A DNA stretch of 64,000 nt. Origin: Ectopseudomonas mendocina. GTDB lineage: Bacteria; Pseudomonadota; Gammaproteobacteria; Pseudomonadales; Pseudomonadaceae. Positions 56,265-64,000 of this stretch are shown here, piece after piece. Made by a program: the position numbers and the translations under genes. Under the pieces are notes generated by a model. It was not told the DNA's origin and did no database searches. It saw only the letters and a program-made list of their open reading frames with translations. The DNA lies in NCBI RefSeq assembly GCF_007049795.1, contig NZ_SCFY01000003.1:1-64000 (forward strand), written 5' to 3'. The stretch's first letter is position 1; every line of letters begins with the position of its first letter.

Positions 56265-56891
56265 ATGAAATCCAGGAAAAGCCGCGTCGCCAGATGTATC
56301 TCCCGGATTGCATCCGGGCTACTGCTGGCGAGCATTGCCCAGTTGGCGCTGGCCTTCGACCTCGACCAGCTCAGCGAGCAACTCGGCGAGCCCGAGGTGG
56401 TACGCGGCAGCTTCATCCAGGAAAAGCACCTGCGCGCCCTGCCGCAACCGTTGACCAGCCGCGGCACCTTCGTCCTGGCCAAGGCTCATGGCCTGCTCTG
56501 GCTGCTCGAACGCCCATTGCAGCAGGACTACCGTATCGACGCGCAAGGCATCGCCCGGCGCAGCGAGCAGGGTTGGCAGTTCGTCGCCCAGCAAAGCGCC
56601 ACCGCCCAGCAGAACCGCCTGTTTCTCGCGGTGCTCAAGGGCGACAGCAGCGGTCTGCGTCAGGATTTCGAACTTAGCCTGAGCGGTAGCGCCGAGGCCT
56701 GGCAGCTCGATCTGACGCCCCGCAGCGTTCTGCTCAAGCAGGTATTCAAGGCCATCGTCATCACCGGCGGTGAGCTGGTGCAGCGCATCGAGCTGCAGGA
56801 AACCCAGGGCGACAGCACCGTGCTGCGCCTTGAGGACAATCAGGCCGATCAGTCCCTGAGCGACGCGGAGCGACATGACTTCCAGAGTTGA
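56265..56891 (+). CDS. LolA-like outer membrane lipoprotein carrier (APE)
   Basis: The 208-residue protein starts with a signal peptide (ISRIASGLLLASIAQLALA, cleaved before FDLDQL), followed by a LolA-type fold: GSFIQEKHLRALPQPLTSRG, LLWLLERPLQQDYRID and LILSP-like hydrophobic strands. It probably ferries the lipid-linked pigment across the periplasm (ApeL type). The frame is open back through the REP element to 56157, but the ATG at 56265 lies just after the element and gives a normal signal peptide. It overlaps the exporter gene by 17 bases. Confidence 0.8.
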   Translation: MKSRKSRVARCISRIASGLLLASIAQLALAFDLDQLSEQLGEPEVVRGSFIQEKHLRALPQPLTSRGTFVLAKAHGLLWLLERPLQQDYRIDAQGIARRSEQGWQFVAQQSATAQQNRLFLAVLKGDSSGLRQDFELSLSGSAEAWQLDLTPRSVLLKQVFKAIVITGGELVQRIELQETQGDSTVLRLEDNQADQSLSDAERHDFQS

Positions 56892-59202
56892 ATACTGGGG
56901 TTCACGGCTCTTTCCGCTCGCCCTGGTCCTGCTCGTTGCCGCCGCTGCCTGGCAGTGGCGCGGCGGCGCGCCCGTATCGGCCAACCTGCTGGAACTGGTA
57001 CCCAACGGCACGCCGGACGCGCTCGAGCAGCAGGCCGTGCAACGTATGCAGGAGCCGCTCAACCGCGAGCTGCTGGTGCTGATCAGCCACCCGCAGCGCG
57101 AGCAAGCCCTGGCACTGGCCGCCGATCTGGGCACACGCTGGCAGCAACAGGCGCTGTTCGAGAAGGTGCAGTGGGTTCCGCAAGCCGACCTCTCCGGCAT
57201 ACGCCAGCAACTGCAGGATCAACGCCTGGCGCTGTTGCCGGCTGCCGACCGTCAATTGCTGATCGACAATCCATCCGCCTTCGTCGAGCGACGGGTGCAG
57301 GATCTGTTCGACCCCTTCCGCAGTCAGGGCGTGGTTGCCACCAATGATGATCTGCTCGGCCTAAGCACCCTGGTGGAGAAAGGGCTTCCCCATTCCCACA
57401 ATGTCCAGGTCGACCTCAGCGGCGCGCTGATCGCCGAAAGCGAGGGGATCACCTGGGCACTGCTGCGCGCCCGCACCAACGCCGACGCCTTCGACGGCAA
57501 CCTGGCTCTGGCCGTGGACGATCTGGTCGCCCAGGCCCGCGATGAGGTGCAGGCACGCGGCGGCCAATTGCTCGCCAGCAGCGGGCTGCTGTATTCCGCC
57601 CATGGCCAGCGCGAAGCCACTCGCGAAATCAGCCTGATGGGCAGCATCGCCAGCGCTGGCGCCCTGCTGATGATGCTGCTGGTGTTTCGCCGGGTGCGCG
57701 TACTGCTCGCCTTCATCCCCGCGGCCATTGGCGTGCTCGCCGGGCTCACGGCCTGCGTCGCGGTGTTCGGCCATATCCACGTGATGACCCTGGTGCTGGG
57801 TGCCAGCCTGATCGGCGTGGCCATCGACTACCCCCTGCACCTGCTGTCGAAAAGCTGGACGCTGCAACCCTGGGATAGCTGGCGTGCCCTGCGCGCGACG
57901 CTGCTCGGCCTGAGCCTTGGTCTGCTGACCAACGTCATCGGCTACCTGGCACTGGCCTTCACGCCGTTCCCGGCGCTGAAACAAGTGGCGATCTTCTCCG
58001 CCGCCGGCCTGCTCGGCGCCTACCTGAGTACGCTATTCCTGTTGCCAACCCTGCTCGGCAAGGCCGAGATACGCCCCTGGCAGCCGCCTCATGCTCTGGC
58101 GCAACGTCTGCTCGACTGGCGCGAAGCCTTGCTGCGCAAACTGCCAACTCCCTGGCTGCTGTTGATCTTCGCCCTGTTCTGCGCTGGCGGTCTGATGCAG
58201 CTCTCGCACAAGGACGACCTGCGCCAGTGGGCCAGCGTGCCGCCGCAATTGCTGGAGCAATCGAAAGCCATCAGCCAGATCGTCGGCATGCAACCGACCA
58301 GTCAGTTCTTTCTGGTGCACGGCGACGATGAGGAGCAATTGCTGAAACGCCAGCAGTCGTTGAGCCAACGCTTGGACAAGCTGGTGGAACAAGACCAGCT
58401 GAAGAGCTACCTGGCCCTGAGCCAGCTGATGGCGCCAGCCACCCAGCAGGAGGCACTGCGCCAAGCCGTGGCACAGCTCCCAAGCCATAGCGCTGCACTC
58501 AACGAGCTGGGCATCCCCGCCGAGGCCATCGAGCAGGAAGCGCAACAGCTGCAAGCACTGCCGACGCTGAACATCGAGCAGGTGCTATCCGCGCCTCTCA
58601 GTGAGCCCTGGCGGCCACTCTGGCTGGGCAACGCCGATGACGGCCAGGTCGCCGGCTTGATCAGCCTGCAAGGCTTGACCGACAGCGACCTGCTTGCCGC
58701 CCAGGTCGAGGGACTGGACGGGGTAAAACTGGTCGACCGCCTCGGTGAACTCAATCGCCTGTTCGCCGCCACGCAAGTCAGCGCCGCCGAACTCAAGCTG
58801 GCCTCCTGCCTGCTGATCTTCGCTGTGCTCTGGATCTTCTTTGGCGCACGCGGTGCCGCTCGCGTACTGGCAGTCTCGCTGTTGGCCGCATTGGCCAGCC
58901 TGGCCAGCCTGGGCTGGCTTGGCCAGCCGCTGACCCTGTTCGGCCTGTTCGGCCTGCTGCTGGTCACCGCCATCGGCGTGGATTACGCCATTCTGATTCG
59001 CGAACGGGTCGGCGGCGCGGCCACCAGCCTGCTCGGCACGCTGCTGTCGGCACTGACCACCTGGTTGTCGTTCGGCCTGCTGGCCGTTTCCAGTACGCCT
59101 GCGGTGAGCAACTTCGGCCTGGCCATCAGCATCGGCCTGGCCTTCAGCTTCCTCCTCGCCCCCTGGGCAGGTGACGCGCAAGCAGAGGATAAGCAGCCAT
59201 GA
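56875..59202 (+). CDS. MMPL/RND-family exporter (APE)
   Basis: The 775-residue membrane protein has the MMPL layout: an N-terminal helix, a periplasmic loop (about 30-250), a first helix bundle (GSIASAGALLMMLLVFRRV, LGASLIGVAIDYPLHLLSK), a second periplasmic loop and a second bundle with TAIGVDYAILIRERVGG. The GVAIDY and GVDYAI elements hold the Asp-Tyr pair used for proton flow in MmpL proteins. It likely moves the pigment lipid out of the inner membrane (ApeM type) and hands it to the LolA-like protein encoded just upstream. Confidence 0.87.
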   Translation: MTSRVEYWGSRLFPLALVLLVAAAAWQWRGGAPVSANLLELVPNGTPDALEQQAVQRMQEPLNRELLVLISHPQREQALALAADLGTRWQQQALFEKVQWVPQADLSGIRQQLQDQRLALLPAADRQLLIDNPSAFVERRVQDLFDPFRSQGVVATNDDLLGLSTLVEKGLPHSHNVQVDLSGALIAESEGITWALLRARTNADAFDGNLALAVDDLVAQARDEVQARGGQLLASSGLLYSAHGQREATREISLMGSIASAGALLMMLLVFRRVRVLLAFIPAAIGVLAGLTACVAVFGHIHVMTLVLGASLIGVAIDYPLHLLSKSWTLQPWDSWRALRATLLGLSLGLLTNVIGYLALAFTPFPALKQVAIFSAAGLLGAYLSTLFLLPTLLGKAEIRPWQPPHALAQRLLDWREALLRKLPTPWLLLIFALFCAGGLMQLSHKDDLRQWASVPPQLLEQSKAISQIVGMQPTSQFFLVHGDDEEQLLKRQQSLSQRLDKLVEQDQLKSYLALSQLMAPATQQEALRQAVAQLPSHSAALNELGIPAEAIEQEAQQLQALPTLNIEQVLSAPLSEPWRPLWLGNADDGQVAGLISLQGLTDSDLLAAQVEGLDGVKLVDRLGELNRLFAATQVSAAELKLASCLLIFAVLWIFFGARGAARVLAVSLLAALASLASLGWLGQPLTLFGLFGLLLVTAIGVDYAILIRERVGGAATSLLGTLLSALTTWLSFGLLAVSSTPAVSNFGLAISIGLAFSFLLAPWAGDAQAEDKQP

Positions 59203-60347
59203 CGGTCGTCCTGTTCTGGTTGCTGGCCCTGGCCATCTATGCGCTGGTCGCGGTCGTCGGTGGGCGCCGCTTGATACCCATCGTCGGGCAGTTGCTGGTG
59301 GCCGCACTGGCCATTCCGACGCTGCTGTTGCTGTGGGCCGAGCCGCACTGGCAGTTGAACGCCAGCGACCTGCTGGCGCCCGACTGGCTGGAGCTTGCCT
59401 ACGGCCTGTGCTTCGCGCTGCTGCTCGGTTACATCCTCAGCGATGTGATCGACCTCGATCTCAGCCCGGCCTGCGTGAAAATCGCCCTGCCGAGTTTTCT
59501 CGTGCCGATGCTGGCTGGCCTGGTCTGCTCGCTATGGCTGCTGCCCGGCGAGCGTGGCTGGTTGAGTACGCTGGGCATTGGCCTGCTGTTTTCCATCACT
59601 GCCATCCCGGTGCTCTATCTGTTCCTGCAGAGCATCGGTTACCCGGCCGCCGACACCAAACGTCTGCTGCACGCGGCGATCCTGATGGATTTCATGTGCT
59701 GGAGTCTGTTCGGCCTGGCCCAGGGTAGCAGCCAGCCGGCAACATTGCTCTGGCCGCTGTTGGCGGCGCTACTGCCCCTGTTGCTGCGCGCGGTCAGACT
59801 GAATCACCCGTCGTTCTATAGCCTGCCGTTCTTCGCCTTGATGCTGCTGTTTCAGCAGCTTGAACTGAATGCGCTGGTGTTCGGCATCGCCTACATGCTG
59901 TGCCTGGGCTATCTGAAACAGCCCTTCGTCCTGCCATTGGCGCAGCACCACTGGAAGCTGCTGATGAATGGCATCGCGGTTCCGCTGATTCTCACTTGCG
60001 GCGTGCTGCGCGTGGATTTCCATGGCCTGGGTCAACACATGTCCTGGCTGGTGATAGGTACCCTGCTGGCGCTGCCGGTCATCAGCAAGGTGCTTGGTAG
60101 CTGGCTGGGTCTGCACTGGGCAGATCCGGCCGCGTCGGCACGGATCAAGTGGCGTGAAAGCCTGCTGCTGAACATCCGCGGCCTGACCGAAATCGTGTTC
60201 CTCAACCTGCTCCTGCAGCTCCAGCTGATTGATTCAACGGTGTACTTCGGCCTGCTGCTGATGAGTCTGTTCTCTACTCTGCTGCCTGCCCTGCTGGGCC
60301 GGCATGCGGCCAATCATGAAGCGAAAACCCGCTATGAAATCTCCTGA
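59199..60347 (+). CDS. Kef/CPA2 antiporter-like membrane protein
   Basis: The 382-residue protein has about twelve hydrophobic helices resembling CPA2 cation/proton antiporters. It has SITAIPVLYLFLQSIGY, the family's Ser/Ala-Thr-Ala-x-Pro-Val element, followed by LLHAAILMDFMCWSL; the usual Asp-Asp of the ion site is Met-Asp (D164). LNIRGLTEIVFLNLLLQLQL near the end matches the CPA2 RGLTE region. There is no cytosolic RCK domain. The ATG overlaps the MMPL stop (ATGA), so it belongs to the operon; it may supply or balance ions for pigment export, or it may be a repurposed transporter. Confidence 0.72.
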   Translation: MTVVLFWLLALAIYALVAVVGGRRLIPIVGQLLVAALAIPTLLLLWAEPHWQLNASDLLAPDWLELAYGLCFALLLGYILSDVIDLDLSPACVKIALPSFLVPMLAGLVCSLWLLPGERGWLSTLGIGLLFSITAIPVLYLFLQSIGYPAADTKRLLHAAILMDFMCWSLFGLAQGSSQPATLLWPLLAALLPLLLRAVRLNHPSFYSLPFFALMLLFQQLELNALVFGIAYMLCLGYLKQPFVLPLAQHHWKLLMNGIAVPLILTCGVLRVDFHGLGQHMSWLVIGTLLALPVISKVLGSWLGLHWADPAASARIKWRESLLLNIRGLTEIVFLNLLLQLQLIDSTVYFGLLLMSLFSTLLPALLGRHAANHEAKTRYEIS

Positions 60348-61581
60348 ACTCGAACAACGCCAGATCGTCGTCATCGGTGCCGGCCCGTCCGGCGCGATCG
60401 CAGCCGCCATCCTCAAACGCAAGGGTCATGACGTACTGGTGCTGGAGCGCCAGCGCTTCCCACGCTTTTCCATCGGTGAGAGCCTCCTGTCGCACTGCCT
60501 GGACTTCGTCGAAGAAGCCGGCATGCTCGAGGCCGTCCAGGCCGCTGGCTTCCAGACCAAGCACGGTGCTGCGTTCGCCTGGGGTGAGCGTTACACCAGC
60601 TTCGACTTCCGCGACAAGTTCACCGAGGGCAAGGGTTCGACCTATCAGGTAATCCGCGCCGACTTCGACAAGTTGCTGGCCGACGAAGCCGAGCGCCAGG
60701 GCGTGGAGATCCGCTACGAGGAAGAAATCTTCGCTGCAGACTTCAGCGGCGACTGCCCGCGCCTGTCGGTACGCCGCCTGGCCGACGGCTTCGAGTACCA
60801 GGTCGAGTGCGCCTTCGTCCTCGACGGCAGCGGTTATGGCCGTGTGCTGCCGCGCCTGCTCGACCTCGATACGCCGTCGGCCTTCCCGATCCGTCGCGCT
60901 GTGTTCACCCATATCGAGGATCGCATCGACCCGGCCTCGGGCTTCAACCGCGAGATGATCCTCATCACCACTCACCCGACTCTGCGCGACGTGTGGTTCT
61001 GGACCATCCCATTCAGCAACGGCCGTTGCTCGCTGGGCGTGGTCGCCGCAGCCGAGCACTACGAGAATTCTCCGAAAGATCTCGATGCCTGTCTCAAGCA
61101 GTTCGTTGCCGAGACCCCATCGTTGAGCAAGGTGCTCGGCAATGCCGTGTGGGATACCCCGGCGCGCGAGATCAACGGTTACTCGGCCAACGTCAAGAGC
61201 CTGCACGGCCCGGGCTTCGCCTTGCTGGGCAACGCCGCCGAGTTCCTCGATCCGGTATTCAGCTCCGGCGTGACCATCGCCATGCGTTCGGCGAGCATGG
61301 CCGCCGGGCTGCTGCATCGCCAGCTGGGTGGCGAAACGGTGGACTGGGAGAACGAGTTCGCCATCCCGCTCAAACGCGGCGTGGATACCTTCCGCGTCTA
61401 CGTCGAAGGCTGGTACGAGGGTTCCTTCCAGGACGTGATCTACTACGAGAACGCCTCCCCGGAAATTCGTCGCATGATCAGCTCGATCCTTGCCGGCTAC
61501 GCCTGGGACGGTAAGAATCCCTACGTGTCCGAACCACGCCGCCGCCTGCGAGTTCTCGCAGAGCTCTGTTCCCAAGCCTGA
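60334..61581 (+). CDS. Flavin-dependent halogenase-like oxidoreductase (APE)
   Basis: The 415-residue FAD protein starts with IVVIGAGPSGAIAAAIL and has the FAD-binding VLERQRFPRFSIGESLL. Two halogenase hallmarks are intact: K76 in FQTKHGAAF, matching the lysine that carries hypohalous acid, and W221-F-W-T-I-P226 (WxWxIP). GFALLGNAAEFLDPVFSSGV follows as the second FAD motif. Such proteins in APE-like clusters are commonly annotated as dehydrogenases or halogenases. Xanthomonadins are brominated aryl polyenes, so halogenation of the aryl head is possible. I chose the ATG at 60334; one at 60316 is also in frame. Confidence 0.8.
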   Translation: MKSPELEQRQIVVIGAGPSGAIAAAILKRKGHDVLVLERQRFPRFSIGESLLSHCLDFVEEAGMLEAVQAAGFQTKHGAAFAWGERYTSFDFRDKFTEGKGSTYQVIRADFDKLLADEAERQGVEIRYEEEIFAADFSGDCPRLSVRRLADGFEYQVECAFVLDGSGYGRVLPRLLDLDTPSAFPIRRAVFTHIEDRIDPASGFNREMILITTHPTLRDVWFWTIPFSNGRCSLGVVAAAEHYENSPKDLDACLKQFVAETPSLSKVLGNAVWDTPAREINGYSANVKSLHGPGFALLGNAAEFLDPVFSSGVTIAMRSASMAAGLLHRQLGGETVDWENEFAIPLKRGVDTFRVYVEGWYEGSFQDVIYYENASPEIRRMISSILAGYAWDGKNPYVSEPRRRLRVLAELCSQA

Positions 61582-61593
61582 CAAGGATCGTCG

Positions 61594-62313
61594 ATGAGCA
61601 CCCTGCGCCCCGTCTCGCCCACCTACGTCGAAGAAACCCGTTTCGGCTTCTGGTTCCTGCAGAGCCATGTCTGGCAGCACCATGTGTTGCGGGTCGCGAT
61701 CAACGACCTGGTACGCCTGTGCGGCAGCCCGCTGCCGCAAGCGCCCGTGTTACTCGATGCCGGCTGCGGTCAGGGCCGCTCCTTCGGCCTGCTCAACGCC
61801 GCCTTCGCACCGGCGCGGATGATCGGCCTCGACGCCGATCCGCACAGCCTCGAATGCTCGCGTCGCGAGGCCGAGCGCCTGGGTCTGGAGGTCGAGCTGA
61901 TCGCCAGTGACTGCGCGGCCATCGACCTGCCCGACGCCAGCGTCGACTTGCTGTTCTGCCACCAGACGCTGCATCACCTGGTGGAACAGGAGAAAGCCCT
62001 CGCCGAGTTCTGGCGCGTGCTGAAACCGGGTGGCCGGTTACTATTGGCCGAATCGACCAAGTTCTACATCGATACCTGGGTGATCCGCTGGCTGTTCCGT
62101 CACCCGATGCACGTTCAACGTAGCGCCGAGCAGTACCTGCAAATGCTCAGCGCGCAGGGTTTCCAGTTCGAAGAGAGCAGTGTTTCCTACCCCTATCTGT
62201 GGTGGAGTCGCTCCAAGGATTTCGGCCTGCTGGAGCGCTGGGGGCTGATGCGGCCCAAACCGGTCGGCCAACGCGACGAAACGCTGCTCAACGTAGTGGC
62301 GCGCAAACCGTGA
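61594..62313 (+). CDS. SAM-dependent methyltransferase (class I, APE)
   Basis: The 239-residue methyltransferase has the SAM motif I VLLDAGCGQGRSFG, the acidic residue in IGLDADPHSLE, and LLFCHQTLHHLVEQEKAL with FWRVLKPGGRLLLAE in the post-motif region (Methyltransf_11 type). It lacks a membrane anchor. In APE clusters an O-methyltransferase methylates the aryl head group. AAGGA precedes the ATG by eight bases. Its TGA overlaps the start of the DUF3261 lipoprotein gene (TGATG). Confidence 0.85.
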   Translation: MSTLRPVSPTYVEETRFGFWFLQSHVWQHHVLRVAINDLVRLCGSPLPQAPVLLDAGCGQGRSFGLLNAAFAPARMIGLDADPHSLECSRREAERLGLEVELIASDCAAIDLPDASVDLLFCHQTLHHLVEQEKALAEFWRVLKPGGRLLLAESTKFYIDTWVIRWLFRHPMHVQRSAEQYLQMLSAQGFQFEESSVSYPYLWWSRSKDFGLLERWGLMRPKPVGQRDETLLNVVARKP

Positions 62314-62807
62314 TGCCACGCATACTCCTGCTCGTCGCCAGCCTGCTGCTGGGCGCCTGCGCCGCACATACCCCCGTGCCGCAGACGCCACCGGCACTGG
62401 TCGCGCCATTGCCGCTCAGCCTGCAGATCCAGCGCGAGCAGGCGCAGGTGCGACAGGACTGGCTGCTGGTGATCCAGCGTGAAGGCTCGGCCCTGCGCTG
62501 GTCACTGATGGATCCACTGGGCATCCCACAGGCGCGTCAGCTGCTGGATGCCGGACAATGGCGCAACGACGGCCTGTTGCCACCCAATACCGAAGCGCGA
62601 GAACTGTTCGCTGCGCTGCTGTTTGCCCTGACCCGAGGCGACGCGCTGCAGGCCTACCCGGCCGGCAGCTGGCAACAGGTGAGTGATGACCAACGCCGCC
62701 TTGTGCCGGACTGGACCGTCGACTACCACGGCGCACTGAATTTCACCCTTGGCAAGACCGGCCTGAACTACCGGATACATGCACTGAACCTGGAAGAAAG
62801 CGATTGA
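62313..62807 (+). CDS. DUF3261 lipoprotein (APE)
   Basis: This 164-residue lipoprotein has a signal sequence ending in the lipobox LLLGAC, with Cys16 as the lipidation site. The rest is the DUF3261 domain recurring in aryl polyene clusters (ApeN type), with PNTEARELFAALLFALTRGD and LPDWTVDY-like beta elements (LVPDWTVDYHG). It probably acts at the outer or inner membrane in pigment localisation. It is joined to neighbouring genes by TGATG overlaps at both ends. Confidence 0.83.
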   Translation: MPRILLLVASLLLGACAAHTPVPQTPPALVAPLPLSLQIQREQAQVRQDWLLVIQREGSALRWSLMDPLGIPQARQLLDAGQWRNDGLLPPNTEARELFAALLFALTRGDALQAYPAGSWQQVSDDQRRLVPDWTVDYHGALNFTLGKTGLNYRIHALNLEESD

Positions 62808-64000
62808 TGTCCCGTGCCCCTACCCCCGGCTACCTCAATGCACTCGGCGTGATCTGCGCCTTGGGCGAAGGCAAGCAGGCCGTCGCCGATGCGCTGTTCG
62901 CCGGCGACACCTCGGGCATGCGTGCCGAAGACGGCTGGGTCAGTGAACGCTGCCTGACGGTCGGCGCCGTGCATGCCGATCTGCCAGCCATGCCAGCCGG
63001 TTTCGAGCGCTCGCACAGTCGCAATAACCAACTGCTGCTTGCAGCCGCGCTGCAGATCGAGCCCGAACTGCGCGCGGCCATCGCCCGCCATGGTGCTCAC
63101 CGCGTCGGCCTGGTGCTGGGTACGAGCACCTCGGGCATTCGCGAAGCGGGCGAGCATATCGGGTGCCAGCTCGACGATGGCGAGCTGCCAGCCGAGTACG
63201 ACTACATCCAGCAGGAGATGGCCGCGCCAGCGAACTTCCTGGCGGACTGGCTGAAACTGACTGGCCCGGTCTACTGCCAGTCCACCGCCTGCACATCCAG
63301 CGCCCGCGCCCTGCTCAGCGCCCATCGCCTGCTGCGCATGGGCCTGTGCGACGCGGTGATCTGCGGCGGCGTGGACAGCCTGTGCCGCCTGACCCTAAAT
63401 GGGTTCTCAGCGCTGGAGGCGGTTTCCGCCGAGCCCTGCAATCCGTTCTCGGTGAATCGCAACGGCATCAATATCGGCGAAGCGGCGGCCCTGTTCCTGA
63501 TGACGCGCGAGCCTTCGCCCATCGCCTTCTTCGGCGGCGGCGCCACGTCCGATGCCCACCATATTTCCGCCCCGCATCCAGAAGGGGTCGGCGCCCGAGC
63601 CGCCATGGAGAAGGCCCTGGCCAGCGCCGGCCTGACGCCGGATCGGATCGACTACTTAAACCTGCACGGCACTGCCACCCGCCACAACGACGCGATGGAG
63701 AGCAAAGCGGTACAGGCCCTGTTCCCCAATGGCCTGCCCTGCTCGTCGAGCAAGCCCATGACCGGCCACACCCTGGGCGCCGCAGGTGCACTGGAGGCGG
63801 CCTTCTGCTGGCTGACGCTGAGCGAGTACAACCGTGACGGACTGCTGCCACCGCACCTCTGGGACGGACAGCGCGATCCCGAACTGGCACCGATCGAGCT
63901 CGTCCAGGCCGGTGCCCAGCTTCCGCGTAAACAGGGCCGCCATCTGATGAGCAACTCCTTCGCCTTTGGCGGCAATAATGTCGCCCTGATTCTGGGGGAT
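62807..64000 (+). CDS. apeO: Beta-ketoacyl-ACP synthase, cut by window end (APE)
   Basis: This ketosynthase runs off the right edge after 398 codons, so only its last few residues are missing. It has the catalytic triad Cys162 (STACTSSARALL), His287 (LHGTATRHND) and His321 (KPMTGHTLGAAG). The C-terminal NSFAFGGNN is conserved. It is the probable condensing partner of the chain-length factor encoded at 48308. The ATG overlaps the lipoprotein stop. The reductase, second dehydratase and second ketosynthase of an APE set are expected just beyond the window. Confidence 0.88.
   Translation, partial: MSRAPTPGYLNALGVICALGEGKQAVADALFAGDTSGMRAEDGWVSERCLTVGAVHADLPAMPAGFERSHSRNNQLLLAAALQIEPELRAAIARHGAHRVGLVLGTSTSGIREAGEHIGCQLDDGELPAEYDYIQQEMAAPANFLADWLKLTGPVYCQSTACTSSARALLSAHRLLRMGLCDAVICGGVDSLCRLTLNGFSALEAVSAEPCNPFSVNRNGINIGEAAALFLMTREPSPIAFFGGGATSDAHHISAPHPEGVGARAAMEKALASAGLTPDRIDYLNLHGTATRHNDAMESKAVQALFPNGLPCSSSKPMTGHTLGAAGALEAAFCWLTLSEYNRDGLLPPHLWDGQRDPELAPIELVQAGAQLPRKQGRHLMSNSFAFGGNNVALILGD

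Larger units (their letters stand above)
48308..64000 (+). other. Aryl polyene (APE) pigment biosynthetic gene cluster, 3' end outside window
   Basis: Seventeen plus-strand genes encode ketosynthase, chain-length factor, two ACPs, ligase-dehydratase, ammonia-lyase, thioesterase, acyl- and glycosyl-transfer, methyl transfer, halogenase-like and export functions. The set and order (C, D, E, F, G, H-I, J, K, L, M, N, O) agree with published APE clusters as I recall them, with extra genes inserted. Almost all junctions overlap or are under 15 bases; the REP element at 56185 is the only sizeable break. Confidence 0.85.

Overview
The window looks like a chromosomal segment from a Pseudomonas species of the P. 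mendocina/oleovorans/alcaligenes type. This rests on high GC, closely packed genes, and a central gene order (waaF-waaC-waaG-waaP-wapP-wapQ-kinase-wapO, ilvE, glnE, aceE-aceF, dipA, msrA, rlmJ, acyl-CoA dehydrogenase, cvrA, mscK-like, selO, permease, metY, usp, parA) that matches, from memory, the PA5005-PA5028 block of P. aeruginosa PAO1. Species assignment is inference; no search was run.

Region 1 (96-16877, all minus strand) is one long, tightly coupled gene string. It begins with the LPS inner-core genes waaF, waaC, waaG, four kinase-family proteins (waaP, wapP, wapQ and a tandem-kinase protein) and the carbamoyltransferase wapO. It then runs without a visible break into a glycosyltransferase-like gene, a complete pseudaminic acid pathway (pseB, pseC, pseF, pseG, pseH, pseI) and a last capsule-type transferase. 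That last gene is AT-rich and carries an (AT)7 tract at its translation start. Placement in the core operon suggests the sugar goes to a surface glycan rather than to flagellin.

Region 2 (16938-48060) is core genome: ilvE and glnE; the divergent pyruvate dehydrogenase genes aceE and aceF behind two HexR-like palindromes; a small CopD-like membrane protein; a secreted hypothetical; the c-di-GMP phosphodiesterase dipA; msrA; a short stretch of decayed gene fragments; rlmJ; a nitronate monooxygenase; an acyl-CoA dehydrogenase; two membrane transport or channel genes; selO; an SLC13-type permease; metY; trxC; a thioesterase; a universal stress protein; and a ParA-type ATPase. REP-like palindromes and a hexanucleotide tandem repeat lie in the gaps.

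Region 3 (48308 to the right edge, plus strand) is an aryl polyene (APE) pigment cluster, a type II polyketide-like system. It encodes a chain-length-factor-like ketosynthase, a lysophospholipid-type acyltransferase, two acyl carrier proteins, a membrane protein, an AMP ligase fused to a hotdog dehydratase, a family 2 glycosyltransferase, an LpxL-like acyltransferase, an aromatic amino acid ammonia-lyase, a thioesterase, a LolA-like protein, an MMPL exporter, a Kef/CPA2-like antiporter, a flavin-dependent halogenase-like oxidoreductase, a methyltransferase, a DUF3261 lipoprotein and a ketosynthase cut by the window end. Most genes overlap by a few bases, so the set is probably one operon. The least ordinary parts are the ligase-dehydratase fusion, the Phe-His selectivity pair in the ammonia-lyase, the intact halogenase signature and the embedded antiporter.
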